Shown piece after piece: positions 18,632-26,894 of a DNA stretch of 64,000 bases (its first letter is position 1; the number at the start of each line of letters is the position of its first letter). This DNA comes from JBAYDV01 sp041672845 (lineage in GTDB: Bacteria; Bacteroidota; Bacteroidia; Bacteroidales; UBA932), in NCBI GenBank assembly GCA_041672845.1, contig JBAYYV010000002.1, forward strand, positions 372,001 through 436,000. The letters are read 5' to 3'. A program made the translations under genes and the position numbers. The notes under the pieces were generated by a model. The model worked only from the letters and a program-made list of their open reading frames with translations, was not told the DNA's origin and ran no database searches.

Positions 18632-19810
18632 ATGAAAACGAAAAGATTAATATTTATAATAGTACTAGTGCTTCTATTGGTCTGGTCTTGTGAAAAAAAA
18701 AGTGTAGATTCCTCACTTTTTGAAGTTGATTTATCAAATAAGATCGTAGAATCAGGTTCGGGTGTTTTATGGATAAACATAACTTCAGCACCTGGCGGAG
18801 CCTGGACGATTGAGGAGCAAAACACTGATAATAAATGGTATTCTCTCAAAAAAAAAGAGGATAAGGGTAAGGCTATTGTGGCTGTTATTTATAAAGAAAA
18901 TGCTACTAGTGATGATCGAACTGCCAGTTTTTTAGTTTGCCAAGGTGATGTATCTGTTAACATATCCTTTAAACAATTAGCTAAAGGCAAAATTTGTGCT
19001 ACCAGAGGTAAATGGATAGAAACTCCTAGTAGTGAGTCTTTTACTAATACCGTATTATTAAGACATTATGTTGGAATAAAAGGATTATCTGTGAGAAATT
19101 ATACAGTAGCTTATGATACTCTACATCATTTTGCTCAATGGGTAGCATATCCTATGCATAGTTTATATTTAGGACCTGAGGCTAGAACTGATAACTGGCA
19201 ATATGATCCTAATTTGCCTGTGAGAAATCAGCCAAATATGGGAAAAGCTATGGGAATAGGTTTTGATAGGGGTCATATGCTTCCCTCAGGTTCTAGAAAA
19301 GCTACTAAAACTATGAATTCCCAAACATTTTATTTTACAAATATAGTACCTCAAGTAGGAGAAAATTTTAATAGAAATATATGGGCAGATTTAGAAAATA
19401 GGGTTAGGGAAATATCTGGATCTGGGAAAGATACATTATATGTAGTTACAGGAGCTGTTTTGAATAAAGTAGGAAAATCTTTACCAGTTAAAACTGTTAT
19501 TACAAAATTAGATAATGAGGATATTCCTAAACCTATATCGGTGCCAAATTATTTCTACAAGGCGCTGTTACAATTAGATTCACAAGGGAACCCAGAAAAA
19601 GCAATATGTTTCTGGTTAGAACATAAAGAATACATAGGAGATTCTGAGGAGCCTTATACTATCGAGGAATCCTATACTATATTAAAACAAAAAGTTATTA
19701 CAATAGACCAATTAGAAGAATACACAGGTTTAGATTTCTTCAAATATTTAGATAATGATACTCAAGAAAGACTAGAAAGTACTATGAATGCTAATCTTTG
19801 GATAAATTAA
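18632..19810 (+). CDS. Lipoprotein DNA/RNA non-specific endonuclease with BACON-like N-terminal domain
   Basis: The 392-residue protein starts with a lipoprotein signal (lipobox LVWSC, cysteine near residue 20). Residues about 30-115 look like a BACON-type beta-sandwich (GGAWTIEEQ, DDRTASF, VSVNISFKQ). The rest is a NucA-type beta-beta-alpha metal nuclease, with the catalytic histidine in FDRGHMLPSG near residue 213 and the metal-ligand asparagine in NIVPQVGENFNRNIW. It should degrade extracellular or periplasmic nucleic acid. It stands alone between panC (divergent) and a kinase gene (convergent). No perfect promoter box was found; CATTTTTG near 18555 is one base off. Confidence 0.88.
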   Translation: MKTKRLIFIIVLVLLLVWSCEKKSVDSSLFEVDLSNKIVESGSGVLWINITSAPGGAWTIEEQNTDNKWYSLKKKEDKGKAIVAVIYKENATSDDRTASFLVCQGDVSVNISFKQLAKGKICATRGKWIETPSSESFTNTVLLRHYVGIKGLSVRNYTVAYDTLHHFAQWVAYPMHSLYLGPEARTDNWQYDPNLPVRNQPNMGKAMGIGFDRGHMLPSGSRKATKTMNSQTFYFTNIVPQVGENFNRNIWADLENRVREISGSGKDTLYVVTGAVLNKVGKSLPVKTVITKLDNEDIPKPISVPNYFYKALLQLDSQGNPEKAICFWLEHKEYIGDSEEPYTIEESYTILKQKVITIDQLEEYTGLDFFKYLDNDTQERLESTMNANLWIN

Positions 19811-19819
19811 CATTGATTT

Positions 19820-20434
19820 TTAGAATAGTCCGTAAAGTTGTGCGTCGATTCGGTCTGTAATTTCGCTGAAGTCTTCTGGATTTTCTTCGAATTTAAGCTG
19901 ATCGACATCGATAATCATGATTTTACCTTCCTTATATGAATCAATCCATCTATCATATCTTTCATTAAGACCTTTTAGATAGTCAATACGAATACTGCTC
20001 TCATAATCTCTACCTCTTTTCTGAATTTGTGCTACTAGATTTGGTATAGAGGATTTTAAATAAATTAATAAATCTGGCGCTTTGACTAGTGACATCATTA
20101 AATCAAAAAGACTTGAATAATTTTCAAAGTCTCTTGTATCCATAAGACCCATTGAATTTAAATTAGGTGCAAATATTCTAGCATCTTCGTAAATAGTTCT
20201 ATCTTGAATAACAATATTTTTAGATTTTCTAATACTTAATACATCTTCGAAACGTTTATTAAGAAAGTAAATTTGCAAATTAAAAGACCATCTGTTCATA
20301 TCTTTATAGAAATCAACTAGATATGGATTCTCATCTACTGATTCGAATTTGGGAGTCCATCCGTAATGTTTTGCTAACAAATTAGTTAGTGTGGTCTTTC
20401 CACTTCCAATATTTCCTGCTATCGCGATATGCAT
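19820..20434 (-). CDS. Deoxynucleoside kinase (dGK/dCK family)
   Basis: This cytoplasmic salvage enzyme phosphorylates deoxynucleosides with ATP. The 204-residue protein has Walker A GNIGSGKTT at residues 7-15, an acidic substrate-binding segment (FESVDENPYLVDFY), the DRxxxxD-type motif in QDRTIYEDARIF (near residue 76), and the LID arginines in RGRDYESSIR. Whether the preferred substrate is deoxyguanosine, deoxyadenosine or deoxycytidine cannot be told from sequence alone. It has its own promoter, divergent from the MBL gene. Confidence 0.9.
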   Translation of the reverse strand: MHIAIAGNIGSGKTTLTNLLAKHYGWTPKFESVDENPYLVDFYKDMNRWSFNLQIYFLNKRFEDVLSIRKSKNIVIQDRTIYEDARIFAPNLNSMGLMDTRDFENYSSLFDLMMSLVKAPDLLIYLKSSIPNLVAQIQKRGRDYESSIRIDYLKGLNERYDRWIDSYKEGKIMIIDVDQLKFEENPEDFSEITDRIDAQLYGLF

Positions 20435-20462
20435 AGTTGTAAAATGATTTATTAATTAATGA

Positions 20463-20470
20463 CAAATTTA
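20463..20470 (-). promoter_or_regulatory. Predicted −7 box for the deoxynucleoside kinase gene
   Basis: The minus strand reads TAAATTTG, an exact TAnnTTTG match, ending 28 nt from the kinase start. It is divergent from the box at 20484. Confidence 0.55.
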
Positions 20471-20483
20471 CAAACTCTTTTCT

Positions 20484-20491
20484 TATTTTTG
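20484..20491 (+). promoter_or_regulatory. Predicted −7 box for the MBL hydrolase gene
   Basis: TATTTTTG is an exact match and ends 5 nt before the ATG at 20497, which predicts a leaderless transcript. Confidence 0.6.
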
Positions 20492-20496
20492 TAATT

Positions 20497-21144
20497 ATGA
20501 TAAAGACTTTTTATTTTAATGATTTGCGTACAGCTTGTTATGTTCTTTATGATCATGCAGGAAATTGCGCAATAGTAGATCCAGGATGTGGTTCTGATAG
20601 TGAGAAAAACAGATTGGTAAAATTTGTAGAGGAAAATAATTTAAAGCCTCAAAAAATTATAAATACGCATGGACATTTCGATCATGTAATGGGCAATGTT
20701 TTTGTTACTAGAAAATGGAATATTCCTACATATATGAATGTTAATGATCTTAAAGAAGTGTCTCGGGTAGCTGCTTATGGTAAATATTTCGGATATGAAA
20801 TACCACAACCAAGGCAAGATGTTATAGATATTAAGGATAAAGATATTATAGAAGTAGGTGATATTAAATTACAAGTCAGATTTGTTCCAGGACATTCTAA
20901 GGGAAGTGTTGCTTTATATAATGAAAAAGAAGCATATGTGATCAGTGGTGATGTTATTTTCGCTGGTAGTATAGGTAGAACAGATCTTCCAGGGGGAGAT
21001 TTAGATGCTTTAAAAAATAGTCTGGCGACAAAAATTTTAACCCTTCCACCTAATACTAATATTTTACCAGGTCATGGTCCTAAAACCGATGTAGCTTCTG
21101 AATTAGCTACTAATCCATTTTTGGATTTTATGAGTCAAGAATAA
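20497..21144 (+). CDS. Metallo-beta-lactamase-fold hydrolase (glyoxalase II-like)
   Basis: The 215-residue cytoplasmic protein has the binuclear zinc motif THGHFDHV near residue 59, a histidine in VPGHSKGS near 133, an aspartate in ISGDVIFAGSIGRTDLPGG and a final histidine in LPGHGPKT. These are the ligands of the glyoxalase II/YcbL group. The substrate is unknown. It is followed at 21 nt by uvrA and could be cotranscribed with it. Confidence 0.9.
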   Translation: MIKTFYFNDLRTACYVLYDHAGNCAIVDPGCGSDSEKNRLVKFVEENNLKPQKIINTHGHFDHVMGNVFVTRKWNIPTYMNVNDLKEVSRVAAYGKYFGYEIPQPRQDVIDIKDKDIIEVGDIKLQVRFVPGHSKGSVALYNEKEAYVISGDVIFAGSIGRTDLPGGDLDALKNSLATKILTLPPNTNILPGHGPKTDVASELATNPFLDFMSQE

Positions 21145-21165
21145 TGTTGTACTTTAATAAATAAT

Positions 21166-23964
21166 ATGGATTATATAAAGATATCCAAAGCTAGAGAGAA
21201 TAATTTAAAAGATATATCATTAAAGATTCCACTTCATAAATTAGTGGTAGTTACAGGGTTGAGTGGTAGTGGCAAATCATCTTTAGCTTTTGACACTATT
21301 TATGCCGAGGCTCAGAGGCGTTATATGGATACTTTGTCTGTGTACGCTAAAAATTTTATAGGTGTATTAAAACGACCATCAGTTGAAAGTATCGAAGGTC
21401 TTAGTCCTACTATTGCTATAGAGCAAAAAAGTACTAATAAAAATCCGCGTTCTACAGTAGGTACAGTTACAGAGATATCTGATTTTCTTAGATTATTATA
21501 TTCTAAAGTTTCTACAGCTTATTCTCCTGCGACTGGCAAACCTATGATTCGTTATACAGATGATCAATTATTAGAATTGATAGTAGATAAGTATAATGGA
21601 CGTAAATGTATTTTGTTGTCTCCGTTAGTGGAAGGAAGAAAAGGTCATTATCGTGATTTAATTCAGAGAATGATTAAAAGGGGTTATACTCAAATGAGGG
21701 TAGATCAAGAGCTGAAATATTTAAATGATATAGTAGAAGGTCTCGATAGATATAAAATACATTTTGTGGATTTGGTTATAGATAAACTAGTGCCTTCTAA
21801 AGAGGATATTAATCGCATTAGAGAATCATTGGCGACAGCCTTAAATTATGGAAAAGGTGCTATCTCTATTTTGGATGTTGAAAAAGATGAAATAAGGCAT
21901 TATAGCAAACATTTTATTTGTCCGGAAAGTGGTTTGTCATTTAAGGAACCTGCCCCACATAATTTTTCTTTTAATTCACCTCAAGGTGCTTGTCCTAAGT
22001 GTAAAGGTTTGGGTGTGATTTTTCAAATAGATAAAACTAAAGTTATTCCAAATGATAATTTTTCTATTACTCAAGGTGGTATAGTTCCATTAGGTGAAAA
22101 GAGGAATGTTAAATTGTTTATGATGTTAGAATCTATAGCTGATAAATATAAATTTAATTTAACTCAGCCGATAAATACTATTCCAGAAGCAGCTATGGAT
22201 GTGATTCTCTATGGTTCAGAGGAGTTGTTTTCTATTAGTTCTGGTAATAGAATTTCTGAAATGGATAGTTTTCCTGGCGTATTTGATTTGCTGGATATGG
22301 AAAATGAAAATACGGGTTGGCTAAAGAAAAAAGAAAGATATTTAACAGAAATTACTTGTCCAGAGTGTCATGGTAAAAGGCTGAATAAAGATTGTGATTA
22401 TTTTAGAATAGACGATAAGGATATTTCTGAATTATCTTCAATGGATATATCTGATTTATATATTTTCTTAGGTACTTTAGAAAAGAAAATGACTAAAAAG
22501 CAATGGCTAATAGCTCGAGAGGTAGTACATGAATTATTAGATAGAACTAGTTTTTTATTAGATGTGGGTCTTTCATATCTTTCATTGAATCGTGCTACTA
22601 GAACTTTGAGTGGAGGTGAGAGTCAACGAATTCGTCTTGCTACTCAAATAGGCTCTAAACTTGTAAATGTTTTATATATATTGGATGAACCAAGTATTGG
22701 TTTGCATCAGTCTGATAATATCAAACTGATAAATTCTCTTATTAAATTGAGAGATGAAGGTAATTCTGTAATGGTCGTCGAACATGATGAGCAGATGATG
22801 CGTAGTGCAGATTGGATAATAGATTTAGGCCCGGGGGCAGGGGAAAAAGGTGGAGAATTAATGTTTTCTGGCAAGTTTTCTGATTTGGCTGGTGCTAAAG
22901 GTTTTACAGCTGATTATTTGCTTGGTAAAAGGAAGATAGAATTTCCTAAAAATCGTCGTATTGGTAATTCTAAATTTATAACGATTAAAGGCTGCAGAGG
23001 AAATAATCTTAAAAATGTAGATTTTAGTTTACCATTAGGAATGTTTGTAGGGATAGGTGGAGTAAGTGGAAGTGGAAAATCTTCTCTTATTAATGATACT
23101 CTTATGCCTATAATAAGTAAACATTTATATCGCTCATTGAAAATGCCTCTTCCATATAAAAGTATTGAAGGGATAGATAATATAGATAAACTAATAGAAA
23201 TAAATCAGTCTCCAATAGGTCGTTCACCTAGATCAAATCCTGCTACATATACAGGAGTTTTGACTAATATTAGAAAACTTTTTGAAGAAACTCCAGATGC
23301 TAAGATTCGGGGATTTAAAGCAAATAAATTTTCTTTTAATGTAAAAGGTGGTCGTTGTGAGGTTTGTAAAGGTGCAGGTATAGAATTGATAGAGATGAGC
23401 TTTCTGCCATCGGTACATGTTAAATGTAAAGCATGTAATGGTAAACGTTTCAAACCAGATGTCTTAGCTGTAAAATATAAAGGCAAAAATATTAATGACG
23501 TTTTAGAAATGTCTATTTCTGAAGCTGCTGAATTTTTTCAACATCATCCTGCTATTTATCAACGTCTAAATACTTTAGTAGAAGTAGGTTTGGGTTATAT
23601 AAGATTAGGTCAGTCAGCTTTAAGCCTTTCTGGTGGAGAAAGCCAAAGATTAAAATTAGCTGCAGAATTATTTAAGAGAAGTACAGGCAATTCTTTGTAT
23701 TTATTAGACGAACCTACGACAGGCCTTCATGCAGAAGATGTAAAAGTATTATTAGGCGTATTACAGAAACTTGTAGATCAAGGGAATACAGTAGTAGTAA
23801 TAGAACATAATATAGATGTACTTAAGTCATGTGATTACTTATTCGATATGGGTCCTAAAGGAGGGCGTGAAGGTGGATTAATATTATCTAAAGGTACCCC
23901 CGAAGAAGTAGCTAATGATCCCCAATCAGTGACAGGAAAATATTTAAAAAAAATGTTAGGATAA
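21166..23964 (+). CDS. uvrA: UvrABC excision nuclease subunit A
   Basis: UvrA recognises bulky DNA lesions and loads UvrB. The 932-residue protein has two ABC modules: Walker A GLSGSGKSSL near residue 32 and GVSGSGKSSL near 633, with signatures LSGGESQRIRLA and LSGGESQRLKLA. Family motifs KNPRSTVGTVTEI and RSNPATYTGV are present. The C-terminal zinc module (CEVCKGAG then CKACNGK) is complete. In the first zinc module the leading CxxC reads CPES, so one of four cysteines is a serine. I believe this occurs in other Bacteroidetes UvrA proteins but could not check. Confidence 0.96.
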   Translation: MDYIKISKARENNLKDISLKIPLHKLVVVTGLSGSGKSSLAFDTIYAEAQRRYMDTLSVYAKNFIGVLKRPSVESIEGLSPTIAIEQKSTNKNPRSTVGTVTEISDFLRLLYSKVSTAYSPATGKPMIRYTDDQLLELIVDKYNGRKCILLSPLVEGRKGHYRDLIQRMIKRGYTQMRVDQELKYLNDIVEGLDRYKIHFVDLVIDKLVPSKEDINRIRESLATALNYGKGAISILDVEKDEIRHYSKHFICPESGLSFKEPAPHNFSFNSPQGACPKCKGLGVIFQIDKTKVIPNDNFSITQGGIVPLGEKRNVKLFMMLESIADKYKFNLTQPINTIPEAAMDVILYGSEELFSISSGNRISEMDSFPGVFDLLDMENENTGWLKKKERYLTEITCPECHGKRLNKDCDYFRIDDKDISELSSMDISDLYIFLGTLEKKMTKKQWLIAREVVHELLDRTSFLLDVGLSYLSLNRATRTLSGGESQRIRLATQIGSKLVNVLYILDEPSIGLHQSDNIKLINSLIKLRDEGNSVMVVEHDEQMMRSADWIIDLGPGAGEKGGELMFSGKFSDLAGAKGFTADYLLGKRKIEFPKNRRIGNSKFITIKGCRGNNLKNVDFSLPLGMFVGIGGVSGSGKSSLINDTLMPIISKHLYRSLKMPLPYKSIEGIDNIDKLIEINQSPIGRSPRSNPATYTGVLTNIRKLFEETPDAKIRGFKANKFSFNVKGGRCEVCKGAGIELIEMSFLPSVHVKCKACNGKRFKPDVLAVKYKGKNINDVLEMSISEAAEFFQHHPAIYQRLNTLVEVGLGYIRLGQSALSLSGGESQRLKLAAELFKRSTGNSLYLLDEPTTGLHAEDVKVLLGVLQKLVDQGNTVVVIEHNIDVLKSCDYLFDMGPKGGREGGLILSKGTPEEVANDPQSVTGKYLKKMLG

Positions 23965-23977
23965 TAAAGATGACAAA

Positions 23978-25675
23978 ATGAAAAATATCAAGATTTTCTG
24001 TGAAAATGATAAAAAATATTATCAGTGTAAAGCTGGTACGAATCTTTTAGAAGTAAGTAAACTTTGTGAAAAACCAGAATTCACTTTTTTATGTGCTTAT
24101 GTAGATAATGAGTTGAAAGAATTAGGGTTTGAACTGAATAATAATCACAAAGTTAAATTTTTGAATTATTTGGATCCTGATGGAAAAAGAACTTTTATGC
24201 GTTCTATAAGTTTTGTATTACAAAAAGTGATGGCAGATAAATATCCTGAATATTCTCTTGTAATAGATTATGCTTTACCTAATGGTCTTTATGCTGAATT
24301 GAGAGACCCGAAAGGTGATATAGATGGAAGTCCTAAAGAAATTCACTTTAGCCATAAAGAAATAGAAGATATTAAACAATTGATGCAGGATCTAATTAAT
24401 AAAGATTTGCCTTTTGAAAAGAAAAAATTGCCTAATGATATAGCTGTGGAATTGTTTAAGATGAATGGTCGTCCTGAAAAAGCTAGCTTGACAGAAAAAA
24501 GGGGAAAATTTTTCGTATCTGTCTATTATTTAGATTCTTATCCTGACACATATTACGGGCCATTATTATATTCTACCTCTTATATAAATATATTTGATTT
24601 GATGCCCTATGATGATGGATTCTGTATAGTGCTGCCTTCTGTTATTGATCCTTCTAAACTAATAGAATATAAACATCAGTTCAAATTAAGTCAAGTTTTT
24701 AAGGAAAATTCTGATTGGTGTTTTAAAATGGGAGCTAAGGGGATGGTTAATCTTAATGAGGCAATTCATTCTGGGCTAACTTCTAAAATAGTTATGGCAG
24801 CCGAAGCTCTTCATGAAAGAAAATATGCAAAGATAGCAGATGAAATATCTGCTAAAAAAGATAAAGTTAAATTAGTTCTTATTTCTGGGCCATCAAGTAG
24901 CGGTAAAACCACGACTTCTAAAAGAGTAGCTTTACAAACTAAGATAATAGGTTTGAATCCTGTCGTGATAGGTATGGATGATTATTTTGTCGAAAGAGCT
25001 AATACTCCTATGGATGAAAATGGTGATTATAATTTCGAATCATTATATGCATTGGATTTACCTTTATTAAACAAAGATTTGAATGAGTTGTTTGAAGGGA
25101 AAGAGATAGAATTGCCTAAGTTCGACTTTTCTGAAGGTCGTAGATTAAAAAGTGGTAAAATTATTAAGTTAAGAGAGAAAGATATATTAATTATGGAAGG
25201 TATTCATGCTTTGAATCCTGATTTATTACCTGAAGTGGCTAATGAAAGAATATTTAAAATTTATGCTTCTGCTCTTACTTCTTTACAAATCGATGAAAAT
25301 AATTGTGTTTCCACTACTGATAATAGGTTACTTAGAAGAATATTAAGAGATTATAGAACTAGAGGAGTATCTCCTGAAGAAACTATTATGAGATGGCCTA
25401 GTGTACGAAGAGGAGAAATTAAAAATATATTTCCATATCAGGAAAATGCAGATGTGATGTTTAATTCTACATTAATTTATGAACTTCCTTTGTTAAGATA
25501 TTATGTGGAATCATTATTATTAAGAATTAATCCGCATTCTCCTGCTTATTCAGAATGTCGTCGATTAATAAAATTCTTACAATTCGTAATCCCTATGACT
25601 CCTGATGAAATAAAGAATATTCCTCCTACATCAGTGATGCGTGAATTTATTGGTGGTAGTGTTTTTGAATATTAA
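23978..25675 (+). CDS. Nucleoside kinase with TGS-like N-terminus (uridine kinase family)
   Basis: The 565-residue protein begins with a TGS-like/ThrRS N2-like region (about 1-200, including HFSHKEIEDIKQ) and continues into a uridine kinase/phosphoribulokinase-type P-loop domain. Walker A is GPSSSGKTTTSKR near residue 307, followed by GMDDYFVERANT and the downstream ILIMEGIHALN. The fold predicts ATP-dependent phosphorylation of a nucleoside. The N-terminal tRNA-synthetase-like part has no known role here. It starts 13 nt after uvrA on the same strand. Confidence 0.88.
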   Translation: MKNIKIFCENDKKYYQCKAGTNLLEVSKLCEKPEFTFLCAYVDNELKELGFELNNNHKVKFLNYLDPDGKRTFMRSISFVLQKVMADKYPEYSLVIDYALPNGLYAELRDPKGDIDGSPKEIHFSHKEIEDIKQLMQDLINKDLPFEKKKLPNDIAVELFKMNGRPEKASLTEKRGKFFVSVYYLDSYPDTYYGPLLYSTSYINIFDLMPYDDGFCIVLPSVIDPSKLIEYKHQFKLSQVFKENSDWCFKMGAKGMVNLNEAIHSGLTSKIVMAAEALHERKYAKIADEISAKKDKVKLVLISGPSSSGKTTTSKRVALQTKIIGLNPVVIGMDDYFVERANTPMDENGDYNFESLYALDLPLLNKDLNELFEGKEIELPKFDFSEGRRLKSGKIIKLREKDILIMEGIHALNPDLLPEVANERIFKIYASALTSLQIDENNCVSTTDNRLLRRILRDYRTRGVSPEETIMRWPSVRRGEIKNIFPYQENADVMFNSTLIYELPLLRYYVESLLLRINPHSPAYSECRRLIKFLQFVIPMTPDEIKNIPPTSVMREFIGGSVFEY

Positions 25676-25689
25676 AAGACTCAAATATT

Positions 25690-26868
25690 TTATCTAAGCC
25701 ATTTTTCCGGATTCTGCTTTTCAGTACCTTTCCATAACTGGAAGTGTAAGATGCTGTTATTATCATCATCACCTACTATACCTATAGTTTGACCAGTCTT
25801 AAGTTTTTGACCAGCTTTAACATATACTTGTTTTAGTTTACAATAGAAAGTAAAGTATTGACCATGTTGAACTAATATACATTGATTATATCCGGGTATT
25901 ATTAATACTTTTTTTACGTCACCAGCAAATACGCAGTGTATAGTAGAATTTTTAGTACAAGAAATATCACAACCATTGTTAAATGGCATTTTTAAATTTT
26001 TGAAAACAGGATGATAACTATTGCCAAATTTGCCGACGACTACACCATTTTTAACTGGCCAAGGTAGTTTGCCTTTGTTTTTGGAAAAATTAGCAGATAA
26101 TGCGTAATCGATTTTTTTATTTTTTGCACTAGTTTCTTGAGCTTTCTTTATGGCTTCAGCCAATAATCGTTTAATCTCTTGATTTAATTTCCTGACTTCT
26201 TTTTTCTTCTGAGCTAACTGTTTTTTTATCTTTCTTTCTTTACGTTTTAGATAATTGATGGTCTGTTGTTCTTGTTTTTGTTCATTAGTCAGATGAATAT
26301 ATTCTTTCTGTTTCTGATTTTTAGAAATTACAGAAGCTTTATAGAGATTTTTTAATTGATTCTTTTCTGTATCTAATTGAGTTCTAGTCTTTCTAATTTT
26401 ATCTGCCTGAGTTTTAACAGATTTAGATAAGTTTTTTAGATAATTCCATCTTCTATATCCTTGTCCTATGTTTTCACTAGAAATAAGATACATAAACCAA
26501 ACTCTAGTATCTCTATTCTTATATGAATTTAATATTAGTTTCTTATAATAAGCTTCCAGAGTATCTAATCTAGAACTTAATCTAGTGATATTTTTATTAT
26601 GTACGAAGATTTGATTATTATAATCGTTTATTTCAGATTGAATTTCTCTAAGCAGAATTTTTCTAGTAGATATTTTCTTTTGAGTAAGAGTTAAAGAATT
26701 AATAGAACGAAGTTTCTTAGCTTTGGTTTTACTTAACTGTAAGTCAATTGATTTTATTTCTTTTTCAAGATTTTCTTTTTTCGCTTTTTTAGAATGAATA
26801 TTCTGTCCATTTACAGTAATTGTAGAAAGACCTATTAAAATGATTAATATTATTCTATAAAATTTCAA
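25690..26868 (-). CDS. EnvC-like murein hydrolase activator with degenerate LytM domain
   Basis: The 392-residue protein has a signal peptide (cleaved near VNGQ), a long coiled coil (about 25-250, rich in Lys, Glu and Gln) and a C-terminal M23/LytM fold (about 265-392). Catalytic zinc ligands are not conserved. The HxGxD motif reads NNGCD, and the HxH motif reads ILHF with only one histidine left. This is the pattern of EnvC/NlpD-type activators, which switch on amidases rather than cut peptidoglycan themselves. It is 26 nt downstream of the TPR gene and probably shares its promoter. Confidence 0.88.
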   Translation of the reverse strand: MKFYRIILIILIGLSTITVNGQNIHSKKAKKENLEKEIKSIDLQLSKTKAKKLRSINSLTLTQKKISTRKILLREIQSEINDYNNQIFVHNKNITRLSSRLDTLEAYYKKLILNSYKNRDTRVWFMYLISSENIGQGYRRWNYLKNLSKSVKTQADKIRKTRTQLDTEKNQLKNLYKASVISKNQKQKEYIHLTNEQKQEQQTINYLKRKERKIKKQLAQKKKEVRKLNQEIKRLLAEAIKKAQETSAKNKKIDYALSANFSKNKGKLPWPVKNGVVVGKFGNSYHPVFKNLKMPFNNGCDISCTKNSTIHCVFAGDVKKVLIIPGYNQCILVQHGQYFTFYCKLKQVYVKAGQKLKTGQTIGIVGDDDNNSILHFQLWKGTEKQNPEKWLR

Positions 26869-26894
26869 TCTTTTATCAGTTTAAAGAGCTAAAA

